From: Deroplatys truncata
Lineage: Eukaryota; Arthropoda; Insecta; Mantodea; Mantidae
DNA length: 64,000 bases
Assembly: GCA_030765065.1 (NCBI GenBank)
Contig: CM060975.1
Span: 195,033,507 to 195,097,506, forward strand
Direction of reading: 5' to 3'
Below, in pieces: positions 21,838 to 33,869 of this stretch. A model generated the notes under the pieces. The model saw only the letters and a list, made by a program, of their open reading frames with translations, searched no databases and was not told the DNA's origin. The position numbers and the translations under genes are program-made. The stretch's first letter is position 1; the number at the start of each line of letters is the position of its first letter.

Positions 21838-22702
21838 TATGTCTTACATTCACATGAATTTCTCTATCTCTATATATTATTAGTGGGTATACAAATTATT
21901 CTTGCAATAGTTCATCTTCCTATCTACTTGATTTTAATCCATATAAACGTTTTCGGAAATATCTAAATAACACATTTTGTTATAGATACAACGGGAACAG
22001 CGACAGTCAAATGTTTTAGAATGGACGCTGTACGCTGTCCTCTCTTTCCATAACATCTCAAGAAACAAATGAAAGTCGACAGAACCTGATTGTATTGAAC
22101 AATTCGAACCATTAATATCTAACGTATATTTTGGAAACGGCTGATGTTATAAAAAAAGTTTGAACAGCTTGAAATAAGTTGTGTGTCTTAAAGAGATCTA
22201 CATTTCTGGATTAGTATGTTTTCGTCTTCGCTTGACGTTTATCAGTTATACAAGAATATACAAAATTCCTTCGAAATGAAGAGGACTTTAAAGGCTACTC
22301 CCAGAAAATTCAAGATATACATTTTATTTGTCACATAAATATCTTTAATATATGGTATTTTAAACAAAATCGTTAGCCATTTTTCAGAACATCAAGGATT
22401 TCGAAAAATCTTCTATATAAAGGGTAGTTGATGTTGGGGAAGTTTCTTGAAAACCTTCATGTCATATCTATGGAAGGTATTGATCCTAAATACCAAGTGT
22501 TTTTTGTTTATCTGACTTTTCGTTTTTGAGTTATGCTGCTCACAGACACACACTGCGCGCGCACACATACACACACGGAAATGTTTCTAAAAATGTTTTT
22601 TTTAAATTCAAAGTACGTATTTTTGGTGAAATCTCGGTATCGAATTTTTGGATGGAATATAATACCTTCTCTACCTACTATGTATGTGGTAGAGAAAGTA
22701 AA
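21838..22702 (+). repeat. Rep-A copy, full length
   Basis: It runs from CTTACATTCACATGAATTTC to GTGGTAGAGAAAGTAAAAAG. Its CA-rich site is a CACACAC/CGCGC run at 22543-22577. It shows all internal landmarks, including AACGTTTATCAGTTATACAA-like and TTTGGATGGAATATAATACC. Confidence 0.85.
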
Positions 22703-23752
22703 AAGGGTTCATATGTATGTCAACAGCATAGCTTAAAAGTACAGTCATATAGGTCCAAATATAACAAAGTCAAGTATTTTTAAAGGGTTATAGTGAACAA
22801 AATTTTGCACTTATTTGTTTTCTTAAATATTTCTACAACTAACTTTGAAAATATCACAAGTTTAATATGATACCACAAAAATTCAACGCACCTCTTGAAA
22901 TTTTCTCGTAAGCGTCTATTAACACGATTATTCTAACATTTCTTATAATTCCGAAACGCTCATTGTTCTTGAAATTTCAGCAGTGTACTTTTAAATGTTT
23001 AGGTATCAATTCCTTTGTTTCTTATGAGTTCATGGCTAACGTATAGTGGACTTTTTTATAAAGAGTGGACTGCTTGTCATATCCTAAGATATTATCAAAT
23101 GTCATATTATTAAAATGAGATCACTTGTATGCAAGAAAGATAAAGAAACATGTAAATTTGAAAAATCCCTTGGAGTAGTAATTAAGGTTATATACAGTGT
23201 AGTGTAAATATCAATGCTCCGCTAGAGAAAATAAACTGCAAAATACACAAAACGTGTTATGTTTGAGTTTTATTGACTTTCTGAAGAATCCAGTCAAGTT
23301 TATCAAACTCGTGTGACCATTAATAGATGGCACTTATATATCAAGCACCTCTGATTTTGTAGAAAAGCAATCATATGTCTGAAAATATTGAATTCTTTTT
23401 AAATTACAAAGCCGAATTTCACTTGCACTAGATAATTTTATTTGATAATTTAATTTCGCTTTTGAACTCGTGTTTATGGTCAAGAAATAATTATTTAGGA
23501 TAATTTTATTATCGAAAACCATCAGCACCTGTGATATCACTGTTGATAATCAAACTAATTCAAACTAAAACTAATCAAATAAAATGCCTGTTAATAATTT
23601 TCGATTTGTCGTTTATAAGAACCTGTCTGTAATTACTTTGTAACGAGAATTTGGTTTTTTGGTTGTTTGTATATATTTGTGTGCACATGTGAGCATGTAA
23701 ATGTGACATGGCAGTTAAATATGAGAGCTTTTGGAAAGAATGTATGCGTGCC
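22703..23752. other. AT-rich intergenic or intronic DNA, nothing recognised
   Basis: Short frames only. This lies in the next upstream intron of the GBD/FH3 gene if the gene extends right. Confidence 0.4.
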
Positions 23753-23881
23753 TGCCCTCGTAGCTCAGTCGGTAGAGCACCTACCTGCTTCACAAAGGGT
23801 CACGGGTTCGATTCCCGGTTGTGGTGGAACGTTTTCTCTAGTCTAGATCATTCCAAATCCTCCCAAGAGTCTGGAAGTATC

Positions 23882-23921
<40 letters not shown>

Positions 23922-23942
23922 TGTGTGTGTGTGTGTGTGAGA
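23753..23942 (+). mobile_element. SINE-4 copy with GA/GT microsatellite tail
   Basis: A good tRNA-like head: CTCGTAGCTCAGTCGGTAGA (A box) and CGGGTTCGATTCCCGGTTGT (B box). A body block CTAGTCTAGATCATTCCAAA and TCTGGAAGTATCAATGAG follow, then (GA)n and (GT)n at 23886-23940. The 3' acceptor strand does not pair with the 5' strand, so this is not a functional tRNA gene. Confidence 0.85.
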
Positions 23943-24673
23943 TCTAATGTATAACCCCCCCCCCAAATCATAAATCTAATGACAATGGCATACAAGTTAA
24001 CACCATTGAAGGTAGGCAATATGTTCCAAAGGTAAAATGCCAACAATTGACAGTAAACAATTATTGCAGCTAAAGTCGGAGTAAGAATGGGGGGGATGTA
24101 GACGTTTTTCTTTCACCCAAAAGCATATTTTCCGCTTCTCAGAAATCAAAGGTGTCTTTTAAGTTGTATATATTATTTCTGCTAAGGCTCATAAATAGAT
24201 CTCAAAGAACTACAACTTAGGTAGCTTTGAGTGCATGACCTACCAGGATACGTTGTGAGGGTTAGGATCTGGGGAAAACCATTGTACCTGAAGCAAAGTC
24301 TTTCAAACCACGGTTAATCCGAAACTAATTCCAGTTAAATTCGCCAGTATAGAACCGGTGTCGACTGGTGAGACTCAGGGCGTCATTAAGAGGCTTAAAA
24401 CCCTCCTACAAAATTCAGTAGTGATCACAGACGCGTTCACAAAAAAGGGTAATTTTCCTAGTACAGGTTCTTCTTTTGGTTTTTCTCCGCATGCGAACCG
24501 ATCCAAAGCCTGCAAATCAAAGATGTTCATACCGACAATCAAGGGCGCATATTACCGCTGATCAGGTCGTTTAGTGTCTGTTTAGGTTTGCAACACAGAG
24601 TAGCTTTTGTGCTATTGTTTGCCATTATTCAAATGCTTTAGGCTATTTTAAGGAGTGAATCAACTGCTCAGTT
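23943..24673. other. No gene or repeat recognised
   Basis: Contains a run of C at 23956-23965. A 67-codon open frame (24358-24561) has no identifiable domain. Confidence 0.4.
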
Positions 24674-25236
24674 AGCGAGCGGGTTGGCTCAGTCGGTAAC
24701 TCTGTGGTACGCATTCGGGAGGTCGTTGGTTCGATTCCTGCGGTCGATCTTCCTGATCCACGAGTCTTTTTCGAAAGTTTCCCCGGGTCGCTAGGCGAAT
24801 GCTGCAAAGGATTATTACATCCCCCGAATTTACTGTCCCTCCATTTCATCTCCATTCTCATTTCACTTCACCTTTCATCTGCTTGGATTCTTTCAGGATT
24901 GCAAGTGTCGGCGGGAGGTCTCCACGTGTGCATTGCAGGGGAAAAGAAGACTCTTAGGAAACCTTCGTTCCGCGGAATGCAAGAGTTCTCTGTGCCCCCC
25001 CCAGGGGATGTGTAACGGACAAGGGGTGGGGCCGACTGCACCAGCCAGCATCCGGCGAGCTCAAATCTGTAAATGATAGGGACCATGCCCTCTGCCTGTC
25101 TGCCTCCTACTCCGTACGCCCTCTGCCTCTTCTCACCTTATCCCTCCCTCCCGGGGACGGCCCGTCAGGGGTCTAGGTACAAAAGGTCAAGGTGCTAAGC
25201 CCCCTTCCGCTTCTAGTCCTATCCTATACTAACCGC
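24674..25236 (+). mobile_element. SINE-1 copy, full-length reference
   Basis: The most complete copy. The head has GCGGGTTGGCTCAGTCGGTA (A box) and TTGGTTCGATTCCTGCGGTC (B box). The body has GTTTCCCCGGGTCGCTAGGC, GAATTTACTGTCCCTCCATT, a pyrimidine-rich stretch, CAGGATTGCAAGTGTCGGCG and a C-rich centre. The tail is CCGCTTCTAGTCCTATCCTA. It is Pol III type by its internal boxes and non-coding. Confidence 0.9.
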
Positions 25237-25321
25237 TCAGTTTTCTATAGTAGTTCAAAAACGTTTTCTTGGGTTTCATTCACCTAAATGATCTACACTT
25301 CGTAAATTAATGCATAAATTC

Positions 25322-25500
25322 GTCTGCCTCTGTGATCTGCTAACTTCCAAATCTGGAGATCCCGGGTTCGATTCCCGGCAGGAGGATGGGACTTCTCCTT
25401 TAGCCAGGATTATTCCCTATCTCCCTTAGATTTTGGAAGTATGAGTGAGAGTATAAGCGTGTGTGTGTGTTTGTGCGTGCGCTTGTGTATGTGTGTGAAA
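25322..25500 (+). mobile_element. SINE-4 copy with GT tail
   Basis: Truncated tRNA head with B box CCGGGTTCGATTCCCGGCAG, body TTTAGCCAGGATTATTCCCT and GGAAGTATGAGTGAGAG, then a degenerate (GT)n tail ending near 25500. Confidence 0.8.
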
Positions 25501-26587
25501 ATAATGTTTACAAAGAAAAACCAACGTAAACAAACCAAAAGATACACAAGAATAAAGGAGTGATCATCATTTGAGCAATTGTTCAAAAGGCAAAGCCGTC
25601 GATATGATCTTATATGTTAACGACGGTATATAAATGGAACAAGTAAAAGTAATGCTTAACTTATACAAATACAGGAACGGTGTTTAATAAAAGAATAAGA
25701 CACAGTCAAGAGGTAAGGAAGGAAAAACTGATTGAATTCGCTTCTCTATCGTATGATAGTACCAATACCTTCAAAACGTTTTCCTAATTCCAGGAGAAAG
25801 TAGGTAGGCAATTGATAGCAATGAACTTACGTGTTTGACTTCAATAAGACTGGCGTTTATTTGAAAATAAAGCTGGTAATCGAATAGGCATTTCTATACA
25901 CTATTTTTAAGGGTTATGCTGGTTATTTTTTCCCTCTGGACGTTCGATATATCGAAAGCTACAGGGAAATTTTCGACAATCATGATTTCCGTTTTCTGTG
26001 ATGCCGCTTTTGTTTTGGTCGCCTCGCACTCTAGCGAGAGGAACTAGTTAGTTCTACTTGTGCAACGGGGCAGCGAAGGTTTACTTTTAATGTGTGTAAT
26101 TTGGTATCGCATGTACCGGTAAGTGCTTTGTTGTGGAGGTTGAAACTATCAATTTTTTTGGGAGGTTCTTGTTGGAAATTCCAAGTTTTGCAAAATTTTT
26201 CAATACAGAGTTATCTGTTCTAGCTTCGAGTCATAACTTATTTATTGCTGCGTTTATAATCTGCAAATTCAGTTTAGAATTCGCTGTGTATATAAGGGGC
26301 ACTGTGTTTCGAAACGGTGATAATGTGAGCAGACGTTTGTTGTAATTTATGTTGCGAGAAAGCCAAGTCAGAGACTGTTTATTCCTGTTACTGTTGACGT
26401 GAAGCGTGCCTTTAGCTGAATTTCAGGTAAATTATTTAGTGGGAACTACTTCACGGTTAGGAATTCGCGAAATTATTTTGAATTGTAATTACGCATTGGT
26501 GTTTTTTATTCTCTACTGTAATTTCTTGCCACGCTTCAGTCGTAATTATATTTTTATGTATTTTACTAAATTGCTGTATAACTTGGT
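25501..26587. other. No gene recognised; possible splice-like and promoter-like words
   Basis: A GC-richer island lies at about 26000-26090, followed by CCGGTAAGTGC at 26117-26127 and CAGGTAAA at 26425-26432. These could be donor sites of an untranslated exon, but no reading frame supports it. Confidence 0.3.
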
Positions 26588-26715
26588 CCAGGCATCACCC
26601 ATCCTGGATATTCTGTCTGAACCATGAGTGTCTGCTCCTCGACGGGCCTCTGACCCCAAGCACCCACCTGTAAGTCCTGGGGGGTGTAAGTCCTACATAA
26701 GAGGAGGTTAAACAG
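26588..26715 (+). mobile_element. SINE-3 copy, 5'-truncated
   Basis: It matches the last 125 bp of the SINE-3 at 27716: CATCCTGGAT, TTCTGTCTG, GTCTGCTCCTCGACGGGCCT, CTGTAAGTCC, TAAGTCCTACATAAGA, then AGGTTAAAC. Confidence 0.85.
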
Positions 26716-27380
26716 AGAAAGAAGAAGAAGCTGTATAACTTGGAGTTTCCTTGAGGCCTTTAGTGTATGTTATACATTATTGTTACTAAATATAGCAGAT
26801 TTTTGAAAGGTAAGTCATTTAGTTGGTCAGTTGTTCCCGACCTTAGTTTTAATTCAATGCATTTGGGGCTTCTTGAGAATTTTCGCGACATTAATGATGA
26901 AGCACACTCTGCTGGGCACAAGGTTGGTACTGGACAATCATTCTGATTATTTAACCAGTGTTAAAGAGCAACTAATAGATGACAGTATTATTGACATAAA
27001 TATCATTGATTACTCAAAAAAATATACAAAATATACTTGTGTTAAGTGTACAGAACATCACAAAATAGAAAACACTGGACTTCAACTCATATTTTCAAAC
27101 TTTTACGCGGTTCTATGATCAAACACGTACACTCTTATATCAATATATTATTACAATGACGTAAATCAGTATTGTTATACACGTGCCCATAAGGTCCCAA
27201 TACATTTTATACTCCTGCTCTGTTACAACACAAGCATTACATCAGGATAGAATACGATCTTATAAAGCCTAATGCAGTTCACTTGTCCACCTTCCTTATT
27301 AACACAAGACAATTACCGAGGGAATCTACCTGGACATGCTGTAGTTTTTCCTGGAGCCACAGCTTCGGCAGATTGCCTCT
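26716..27380. other. AT-rich DNA, nothing recognised
   Basis: A 95-codon frame (26831-27118) has no identifiable domain. The transposase relic that follows starts at about 27381. Confidence 0.4.
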
Positions 27381-27665
27381 GTCATTTATCAACAAGATGC
27401 GACACTACCCCATTATGCAAACATTGTGCGGTACTTGAATGAGACAATTTTTGAGCGGCGGATCGCATGTGGGCTCCCCGTTCCCCGGACCTCACTCCCC
27501 TTGAATTTTTGCATGGGGTTTCATTAAGAGCGGAGTTTACGCTGCCAGATGTGTAAAAGCTGAAACAACGAAAAAGAGCAGCTAATAGCCCCCAAACTTA
27601 CGGCGCGTGTTCCGTGAAACCAAAAGGCGATGGAAACAGTGCGTTAAACATGTTAAATGCATTAG
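27381..27665 (+). pseudogene. Mariner-superfamily transposase relic (C-terminal half)
   Basis: It reads QQDATLPHYANIVRYLNETI then FERRIACG, and after a one-base shift SPDLTPLEFLHG, then an E/K-rich tail. This is the (Q)QDGAPPHY......L...F..R.I.RG.P..W..RSPDLTPLDFF order. The catalytic D is in QQD and the second acidic residue would be near PDLTP. Frameshifts and stops make it non-functional. SINE-3 sits just downstream. Confidence 0.75.
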
Positions 27666-27705
27666 ACGTTATACTCTAACCTAATATAATGTTTAATGTA
27701 TTGTA

Positions 27706-27715
27706 TTGGGATTTT
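27706..27715 (+). repeat. Target-site duplication of SINE-3, left
   Basis: TTGGGATTTT occurs here and again at 28084-28093, bracketing the SINE-3 copy. This is a clean 10-bp target-primed insertion footprint. Confidence 0.8.
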
Positions 27716-28083
27716 GGCGGCGCCGTGGCTGAGTGGTTAGACCGTTCGCCTCTCACCGAGGTGGCCCCGGTTCAATCCCAGGGACCCGCATGTGGGATTT
27801 GTGGTGGACAAAGCGGCGTCTGGGCGGGTTTTCTCCAGGTTCTCCGGTTTCCCCCGCCATTCATTCCACCAACTGCTCCATCATCACCTTTCCTTTCATC
27901 CATATCACCAACATTTCGTTTCATCTACTTCCTTCATCCCATACCAGGCATCGGGCTGATCCCCCATCCTGGATGTTCTGTCTGCTCCATGAGAGTGTCT
28001 GCTCCTCGACGGGCCTCTGACCCCAGGCACCCACCTATAAGTCCGGGGGGGCGTAAATCCTACATAAGATGAGGTTAAACGTT
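27716..28083 (+). mobile_element. SINE-3 copy, full length, with 10-bp target duplication
   Basis: A tRNA-like head (GTGGCTGAGTGGTTAGACCG, then GGCCCCGGTTCAATCCCAGG) resembles class II tRNAs. The pyrimidine-rich body holds TTCTGTCTGCTCCATGAGAG. The 3' end is CCTACATAAGATGAGGTTAA. TTGGGATTTT flanks both sides. Confidence 0.9.
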
Positions 28084-28544
28084 TTGGGATTTTATGGCAC
28101 TCTGTATAATTCGGGTTTCTCTAGCTCATTAATCTTTACTAAAAGTTATTCTAGCAAATATTTCGTGAACTACTTACAAAGGAGCGAGGATACTGGATAA
28201 GTCAGAAACCGCGTTCCTTCGATGACATTGTAAATGAGGTTCTACCAGACGCGATATAGGTATTAATGCCACGTTATGCAATACATATTTTTGCCTTGCA
28301 TCGTCAGAAACCACCGTAAAGTTCTGAATAGTTGCTTAGAATGAGTTTCCAGATGGGATTTGACAGCTGTCGGATTAACGGTTTGCGTAGACCCCTTGCT
28401 GAGTGTTCGTAATTACAGCTAGGATCCTGAGGAATCAGCAACATACATTACGCAACATCAAGGCGATATAATCTGTCCCTAATACATCGCTAAAAGAAGA
28501 AATTCTATTTTAAACTATCTGATATACTCGTTTGTCGAACAGTT
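28084..28544. other. No gene recognised
   Basis: TTGGGATTTT at 28084-28093 is the right SINE-3 target duplication. The rest is unclassified. Confidence 0.5.
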
Positions 28545-28672
28545 AAGAAAAATCTGATGGGTGCAATCACATGACTTTCTCTACTCTATATAGCTTTACT
28601 CTACTATCTACTTATTATTAATAGGAAAAAACTTTCATTACACATTTCTATACAGGTATAAGAAGAATGCGA
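28545..28672 (+). repeat. Rep-A fragment (5' end)
   Basis: It starts AATCTGATGGGTGCAATCAC, then ATGACTTTCTCTACTCTATA, and is cut off where an inverted Rep-A begins. Confidence 0.7.
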
Positions 28673-28677
28673 TAAGC

Positions 28678-29515
28678 TACATTTTTACTTTCTCTACTAC
28701 GTATACTAAATAGGGGAAGTATTGCGTTCCAACCAAAAATTCGATAGCGAGATTTCACTGAAATACATGTTTTGAGCTCCCCGAATAAAAAAAAGCCTTT
28801 TTGGAAAAAAGCTTGTGTGAATGTCCATCTGTCTGTGTATGTCAGTGTGTCTGTGAACAGCATAACTCAAAAACAAAAACTCGTATAAATACCAAAATTG
28901 GTATTTAGATGCAACACGGAGATTTTCAAGAAAACCCCCGCCCCAGACTATTCTTAAATGGAACATTTTTCCAAAAATTTTGATTTTCTCAAAAATGGCT
29001 CTAACAACTTTGATTACAATATTATATGTTTAAGATATTTTCATGGAAAATTAAATGTATGTCTTGAATTTTCTGGAAATATTCCCAAATAGTCCCCTTC
29101 ATTCTGAATGACTTTTGCTTAACCCGTAAACCGTAGAGATAGAAAATTTTTACTATACAAAAAAATTATGTCTCGTTAAAACACACAATTTATATCATAT
29201 ACATTTTTTTGTCGAGTGAACCATTTCCGAAATATTGCTTGTTATTTGTTTGAATTTTCCAATACTTATACTTTTTCTCAAATGGGAATTAGCTTTTCGT
29301 TATTATTTTTTTGTTTTTGTCCTGGACATTCAAAGAGACTGGAATGCTCCACATAGCAACCAGCTCTTAAAAGATTTGACTATCGCTCAAAGCCTACCAT
29401 ATTCCCCTTGCACCTACAAGAAAGCTAGCAATAAGAATTAGATGGGGAATAAGCATTTGTAAAAATAGTTTGTACAAGAGTAGAGAAAGTCATGCGAGTG
29501 CAGTACATCAGATTT
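28678..29515 (-). repeat. Rep-A copy, full length
   Basis: Reverse orientation, from TTTTACTTTCTCTACTACGT to AGAGTAGAGAAAGTCATGCG and ending TACATCAGATT. It faces the Rep-A 5' fragment at 28545, tail to tail. Confidence 0.85.
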
Positions 29516-29559
29516 TTAAAATTGGATCGCTATATGATTGCTTTATAAATCCATGCTCC

Positions 29560-29993
29560 TTACATGACCACGAGAAACGAGTAGCGACTTACCATTTGAA
29601 AAAGAAACTGATGGGATACCGTTTATGTTTATTAGTCGGTATACAAATTATTCCTATAGCGATAGTCAAATGTTTAAGAACTGGAGGCTACCTTAAAGTT
29701 TCATTCTCTTTCCATGCAATCGCGAAAACAACTGAAAATGATAGGACTTAAAAAGAATCACAAAGTATTGTATAATTGAACCACATATTAGCAAATATCT
29801 CGGAAATGGCTGATGTCACAAAAACGTTAATTGTTTTACATTTGAGATATACATTTTTCGATGTAGTTTCGTGTGTCTTAACCTTTATCGGTTATACAAA
29901 TTTGTACAATGTATCTTCCAAATAAAGTGGACTTCACGGATATTCCCAGAAAATTCAAGATATACATTTTATTTGACTTTTAAATATCTTAAA
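29560..29993 (+). repeat. Rep-A copy, part 1, interrupted by a LINE
   Basis: Direct orientation, with TATTAGTCGGTATACAAATT, GCGATAGTCAAATGTTTAAG, ATATCTCGGAAATGGCTGAT and TTCAAGATATACATTTTATT, then ATATCTTAAAT where a LINE fragment starts. It resumes at 30638. Confidence 0.8.
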
Positions 29994-30637
29994 TTAGATC
30001 AAAACTGGTAGCATTGCAAGAATAAGAGGATATGTCAGGAATGTTGAGAATGAAAGGGCGGATATTCTAGCAAAAGAAGCAATTCCCAGTAATGGCAAAT
30101 GTTTAATATCAACACTAAAGTCGGAGTACAAGATGCAGACAATAAATGCAGTGCATAAATAGCAATAATGGCTTAATAACAAGAAATATATTTTTCCCTG
30201 ATGTACACAGCTGCATAAAATGTAAAATATCTTTCCCTGATTTTATACTGACACAATTTGTTTCTGGTCAGGAAAATTTGGTACATACTTCCGAAGATTT
30301 CATATCATAGAAAAGAAGCTCAATTGCCCTTTTGGAAATTAAGAAACAATAGGAACATTCGCTCTTTAATTGTCCTATTCTTATATAGAAGATACTGTTT
30401 GAAGCTTCATTTAAACCATTATAATATAGAATTTATAAAATTATTACATAAAATTTTTAGTGGAAGATGTTACTACAGGTGTTTGTAAACTGTATTCACC
30501 ACATCCATCGAACATTGTAAAATGTAAATAATTATGCTAGTTTAATTCCTTTTGAGTTATAAAACTATACCCCTTATATGCAAGTTGTAAAATAGGATTT
30601 AATCTGCGGAATAAATAAACAAAATTCTTAAATAAAT
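29994..30637 (+). pseudogene. LINE RNase H / C-terminal fragment, 5'-truncated
   Basis: It reads RGYVRNVENERADILAKEAI, the RNase H end motif (..G.ERAD.LAKEA). After frameshifts come FRRFHIIEKK, CPFGN and an ETIG segment, the zinc-knuckle-like tail of jockey/I-type LINEs. A 3' UTR follows to AAATAAACAAAATTC. TCTTAAAT on both sides is a likely 8-bp target duplication. Confidence 0.75.
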
Positions 30638-30816
30638 GATATTTTAATCCAAATCCTTAGAGCAATTTTTGAAAAAATAAAAACTTTCGAAAAATATTCT
30701 ATGAAAGTGTAATTTAGAGTGAGGGGATTAATTTTAAAATGTTCGTGTCGCATGTTTGAATTTAAATACCAAGTGAGGTATTATTCCGAATTTTCGTTTT
30801 TTGAGCTATATATGAT

Positions 30817-30860
<44 letters not shown>

Positions 30861-30985
30861 CTTTTTCTAAAAATGCTTTTATTGGATTCGGGAGCCTCAA
30901 AACATGTGTGAAGTATCGATATCGAATTTTTGGGTGGAATACAGTACTTCCTCTTCCCACTACTCATATGAAAGTAAAAAGTAGA
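30638..30985 (+). repeat. Rep-A copy, part 2, with a CA microsatellite
   Basis: It continues the Rep-A of 29560-29993 from GATATTTTAATCCAAATCCT. It contains (CA)n at 30821-30858 and ends TTCCCACTACTCATATGAAA. Confidence 0.85.
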
Positions 30986-31513
30986 GGTATTTGAAAATTT
31001 AAATCAATAACAAGGAATATGTCGAAAATGGTTATAAATGACCAAAAAAATATTTTATTTAACAAATTGTGTGCTTTAACCAGATACACATTTTTCTTGC
31101 TAAGTAACGGTTTACCCATTATAGTAAAGTAATTCAGAATGCTGAGGATTCTCAGGCTATTCTCATAAAATTCAAGGTGTAAATTTTATTTGCCATGCAA
31201 ATATCTTAAACATATAAAATCCATAGAAAATTTTTGAGAAAATAAAAAATAACAAAACATTTTTCCATATAAAGGGTAGTCTGGTAGTCGTGTCGCATCT
31301 CTGGAAGATAATGAACCTAAATACCAAGTTTGGTGTTTATCTGACTGTTCGTTTCTGAGTTATGCTGTTCACAGACACACACACGGACATGTTTCCAAAA
31401 ATGCGCTTTTTGGATTCAGGGGGTCTCAGAACATATATTTCCGGTGAAGTCTCAGTATCGAATTTTTGGGTGGAATACAATACTCCCTACTTACTATACG
31501 TAGTAGAGATAGT
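30986..31513 (+). repeat. Rep-A copy, 5'-truncated, tandem
   Basis: It starts in mid Rep-A directly after the previous copy's end and runs to TACTATACGTAGTAGAGATA. The internal CA site is short (CACACACAC). Confidence 0.8.
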
Positions 31514-32897
31514 AGTATATAAGCTTAGGATAAAAACAGCTGATTCATTAAATATGCTTATCAGATACATATAGAATGTATATTGTGTATGTAGCAGACA
31601 TTAGTATACATGCATATGAAATTTGGTGAGCTTATCTGCAATAGCCTAAGAAAATTTGGTGTTCTACTAAAACGATACACTTTTGCTTCTTTCAGTCACC
31701 TATCTCCCCATAAAGTGCTGTTGATCTGAAAGCAGGATGAATTTAAAAGTGTTTCGTTGTATGTATCTGCTAAACTTCAGCAATGTTTCCACATCATTGA
31801 GTGGATTAGCGCTCCGTTAACTCCAGCGATTTGGATTTTCAGATAAATGATTGAAGCCAATGTTTTCTCAGTTCTTCATCACTTCAGCCGAATAAGTTAA
31901 TAAGAGGGTAAGCAATATTTATAAACATATCACTATTCGTTTTTTCTCGTGTGTGCGCACCACAAATAGTGGTTTTACACTTTTCTGACCGACATTAAAA
32001 GCCTTATCATTATAACTTATTTGTAACTTTCATAAACTGTTTATTCCAAATAATATACAATCTATTCCCAAAAACACTGAAGAAATCGGAGAGGGGTAAA
32101 AGTAGGCCTTTTGAACTCGCAAATGTTTGATACCACAGTAATGCCACATAGTATAATAATTTGTAACCCTTCATCTATAATTGTGTTTACTACGATTCTT
32201 TTTTATGCGTTTATATCTTTACTACATTTACTCACATTCAAATGTTATAGGATGCTACAAATTTCATGCTAGGAACGTGAAAGATATACTGTACATTCTG
32301 AAAGCCATAATTTAAAATGTACAGAGTCATATTCTGAACAGAATAAATATTTTCAGAATTAAACATCTAGATGTTAAAAATAACACTTTCTCTTTTCCAA
32401 ATCCGCTTGATTAATATTATTTTCAGATCTTTCATATAATTAAAAATAAATTTATGGCTGTGTTTAAGTTATGTACCGGTCAAAATAGCTATAAAAAAGT
32501 TTTGTTTCATACTATCTGCAATTCATGTTTTTTCCGTCTCCAAACAAAGTACGTCAAATTAAGCTTTTCCGTTCAGTCATTTTTTGCACTCCAGTACTAA
32601 CATCCCTTCGATTGTTTAGTCAATAACTTAACTGTTGGCCCTGTAATGAGCATATGAAACATATGACTGCGTCCACATCCAAAATTATGTATAGTGCAAT
32701 ATTTAACTGTTGTATAAATTATTTCCACATATTATGAAACAATATATTACACGTAACTGCAGGAAAGTATTTGTTTGCTTGTTTTTCTTTCAGGACTCGT
32801 TTCGATATTCCGGCTTCGTCCCGAAAAAGCTCAGTTACCTATACAGTTAATTAACCTACTTTGTAGGTCTGTAGCTTATATTTTTATTCGGTACAGA
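31514..32897. other. AT-rich DNA, nothing recognised
   Basis: No frame, tRNA-like head or repeat landmark could be supported over this 1.4 kb. Confidence 0.45.
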
Positions 32898-33134
32898 AAT
32901 GTCTTAGGCTTTTGCTAAATCCATCATACCAGGAAGGTCCTAGACAGTTCATGAAAAGCCGGCGGATAGCGAAATGTTAGGTTAGGTTAGTGTAGAATTA
33001 CACTATATGCTTAACAAGCCCCGTCATTTCATGAAGAACCACGGCAGAACGCGTACTTTCGTGGGTAATTTCATGATCTGCCTACGATCTTCGTGAAATG
33101 ACTGGTTTTCAGCAAAAGCCTGCGCCAGACACAT
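32898..33134. mobile_element. Foldback / MITE-like element
   Basis: The left arm (32898-32960, ATGTCTTAGGCTTTTGCTAA then a TCATGAAAAGCC end) matches the right arm in reverse (33068-33134, GTCTGGCGCAGGCTTTTGCT then TCATGAAATTACC) with gaps. The centre carries TTAGGTTAGGTTAG at 32977-32990, close to the insect telomere motif. There is no coding sequence. Confidence 0.5.
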
Positions 33135-33548
33135 TAAAAAAATCAATATTTTTCAGAAAAAACCTAAAATCATTAACAAACTATTAAGCTAATAATAATA
33201 ATAATAAACAAAAATTAAGCCTCTAGCTAAAAAATATGAAAAATAGAAATGTCATCCATTACCCCTTTGAAGTTCCAACATTTTAAATCGTTCTCCTGAA
33301 AATATTAACACAGGCTTATGTATGGAGGAAAGTTGTGAGTTCATTCACTAGAACTATTTATTTGTGATGATAATAAAACTGGACGATTAGCTAAGGAATT
33401 CCATTCCACTCATAATTATTGGTTCTACTTTCCTTATTATATGTTTATCCCGAATATTATTTGTATAGGTATAATTTGGGGATGATAGGAGATTTTAACA
33501 CTACGGTCATTAATAGGCCTATAGTGCCTATGTTACCCCTGGAAAGAT
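33135..33548. other. AT-rich DNA with a short AAT run
   Basis: (AAT)n at about 33190-33208. Otherwise nothing recognised. Confidence 0.4.
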
Positions 33549-33840
33549 TGTCGTCTTCCGTGGTGTAGTGGTACTATGCTAGCCTCTAGTTTGCGAGGTC
33601 GCGGGTTCAAATCCAAAGGAGGATGATAGATTTTTTGGGGGCGTAAAAATCCTTAGCATGGCTCCTTCGGAAGGGAGGTAAACCCGGTGGTCCCGTGTCA
33701 TATATTTACGGCACGTAAATGAACCTCAAGCCTCATAGAGGCCTCTGAGCAAACTTTCCGACCTTTCACGTTCAATATAGAATGGAACGCTAAGAACTAT
33801 AGCGGTTAAAGAGCTTCCATAAATAAAACTCAATTTTTCT
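33549..33840 (+). mobile_element. SINE-2 copy, full length
   Basis: Head TCTTCCGTGGTGTAGTGGTA and GCGGGTTCAAATCC; body GGCACGTAAATGAACCTCAA and GCCTCTGAGCAAACTTTCCG; tail ATAAATAAAACTCAATTTTT. Confidence 0.85.
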
Positions 33841-33869
33841 GAGAACATTTTATGGATTTTTAAGGAGCA

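Noticed and set aside
23753..23830. Functional tRNA gene
   Set aside because: A and B boxes and the D and T arms are good, but the acceptor strands do not pair and a SINE body follows. The other tRNA-like heads in the window fail in the same way.
26000..26432. Untranslated first exon of a host gene
   Set aside because: Only splice-like words (CCGGTAAGT, CAGGTAAA) support it; no frame, promoter or partner exon was seen.
32977..32990. Telomeric repeat array
   Set aside because: Under three units of TTAGG; far too short to call a telomere or a clear interstitial array.
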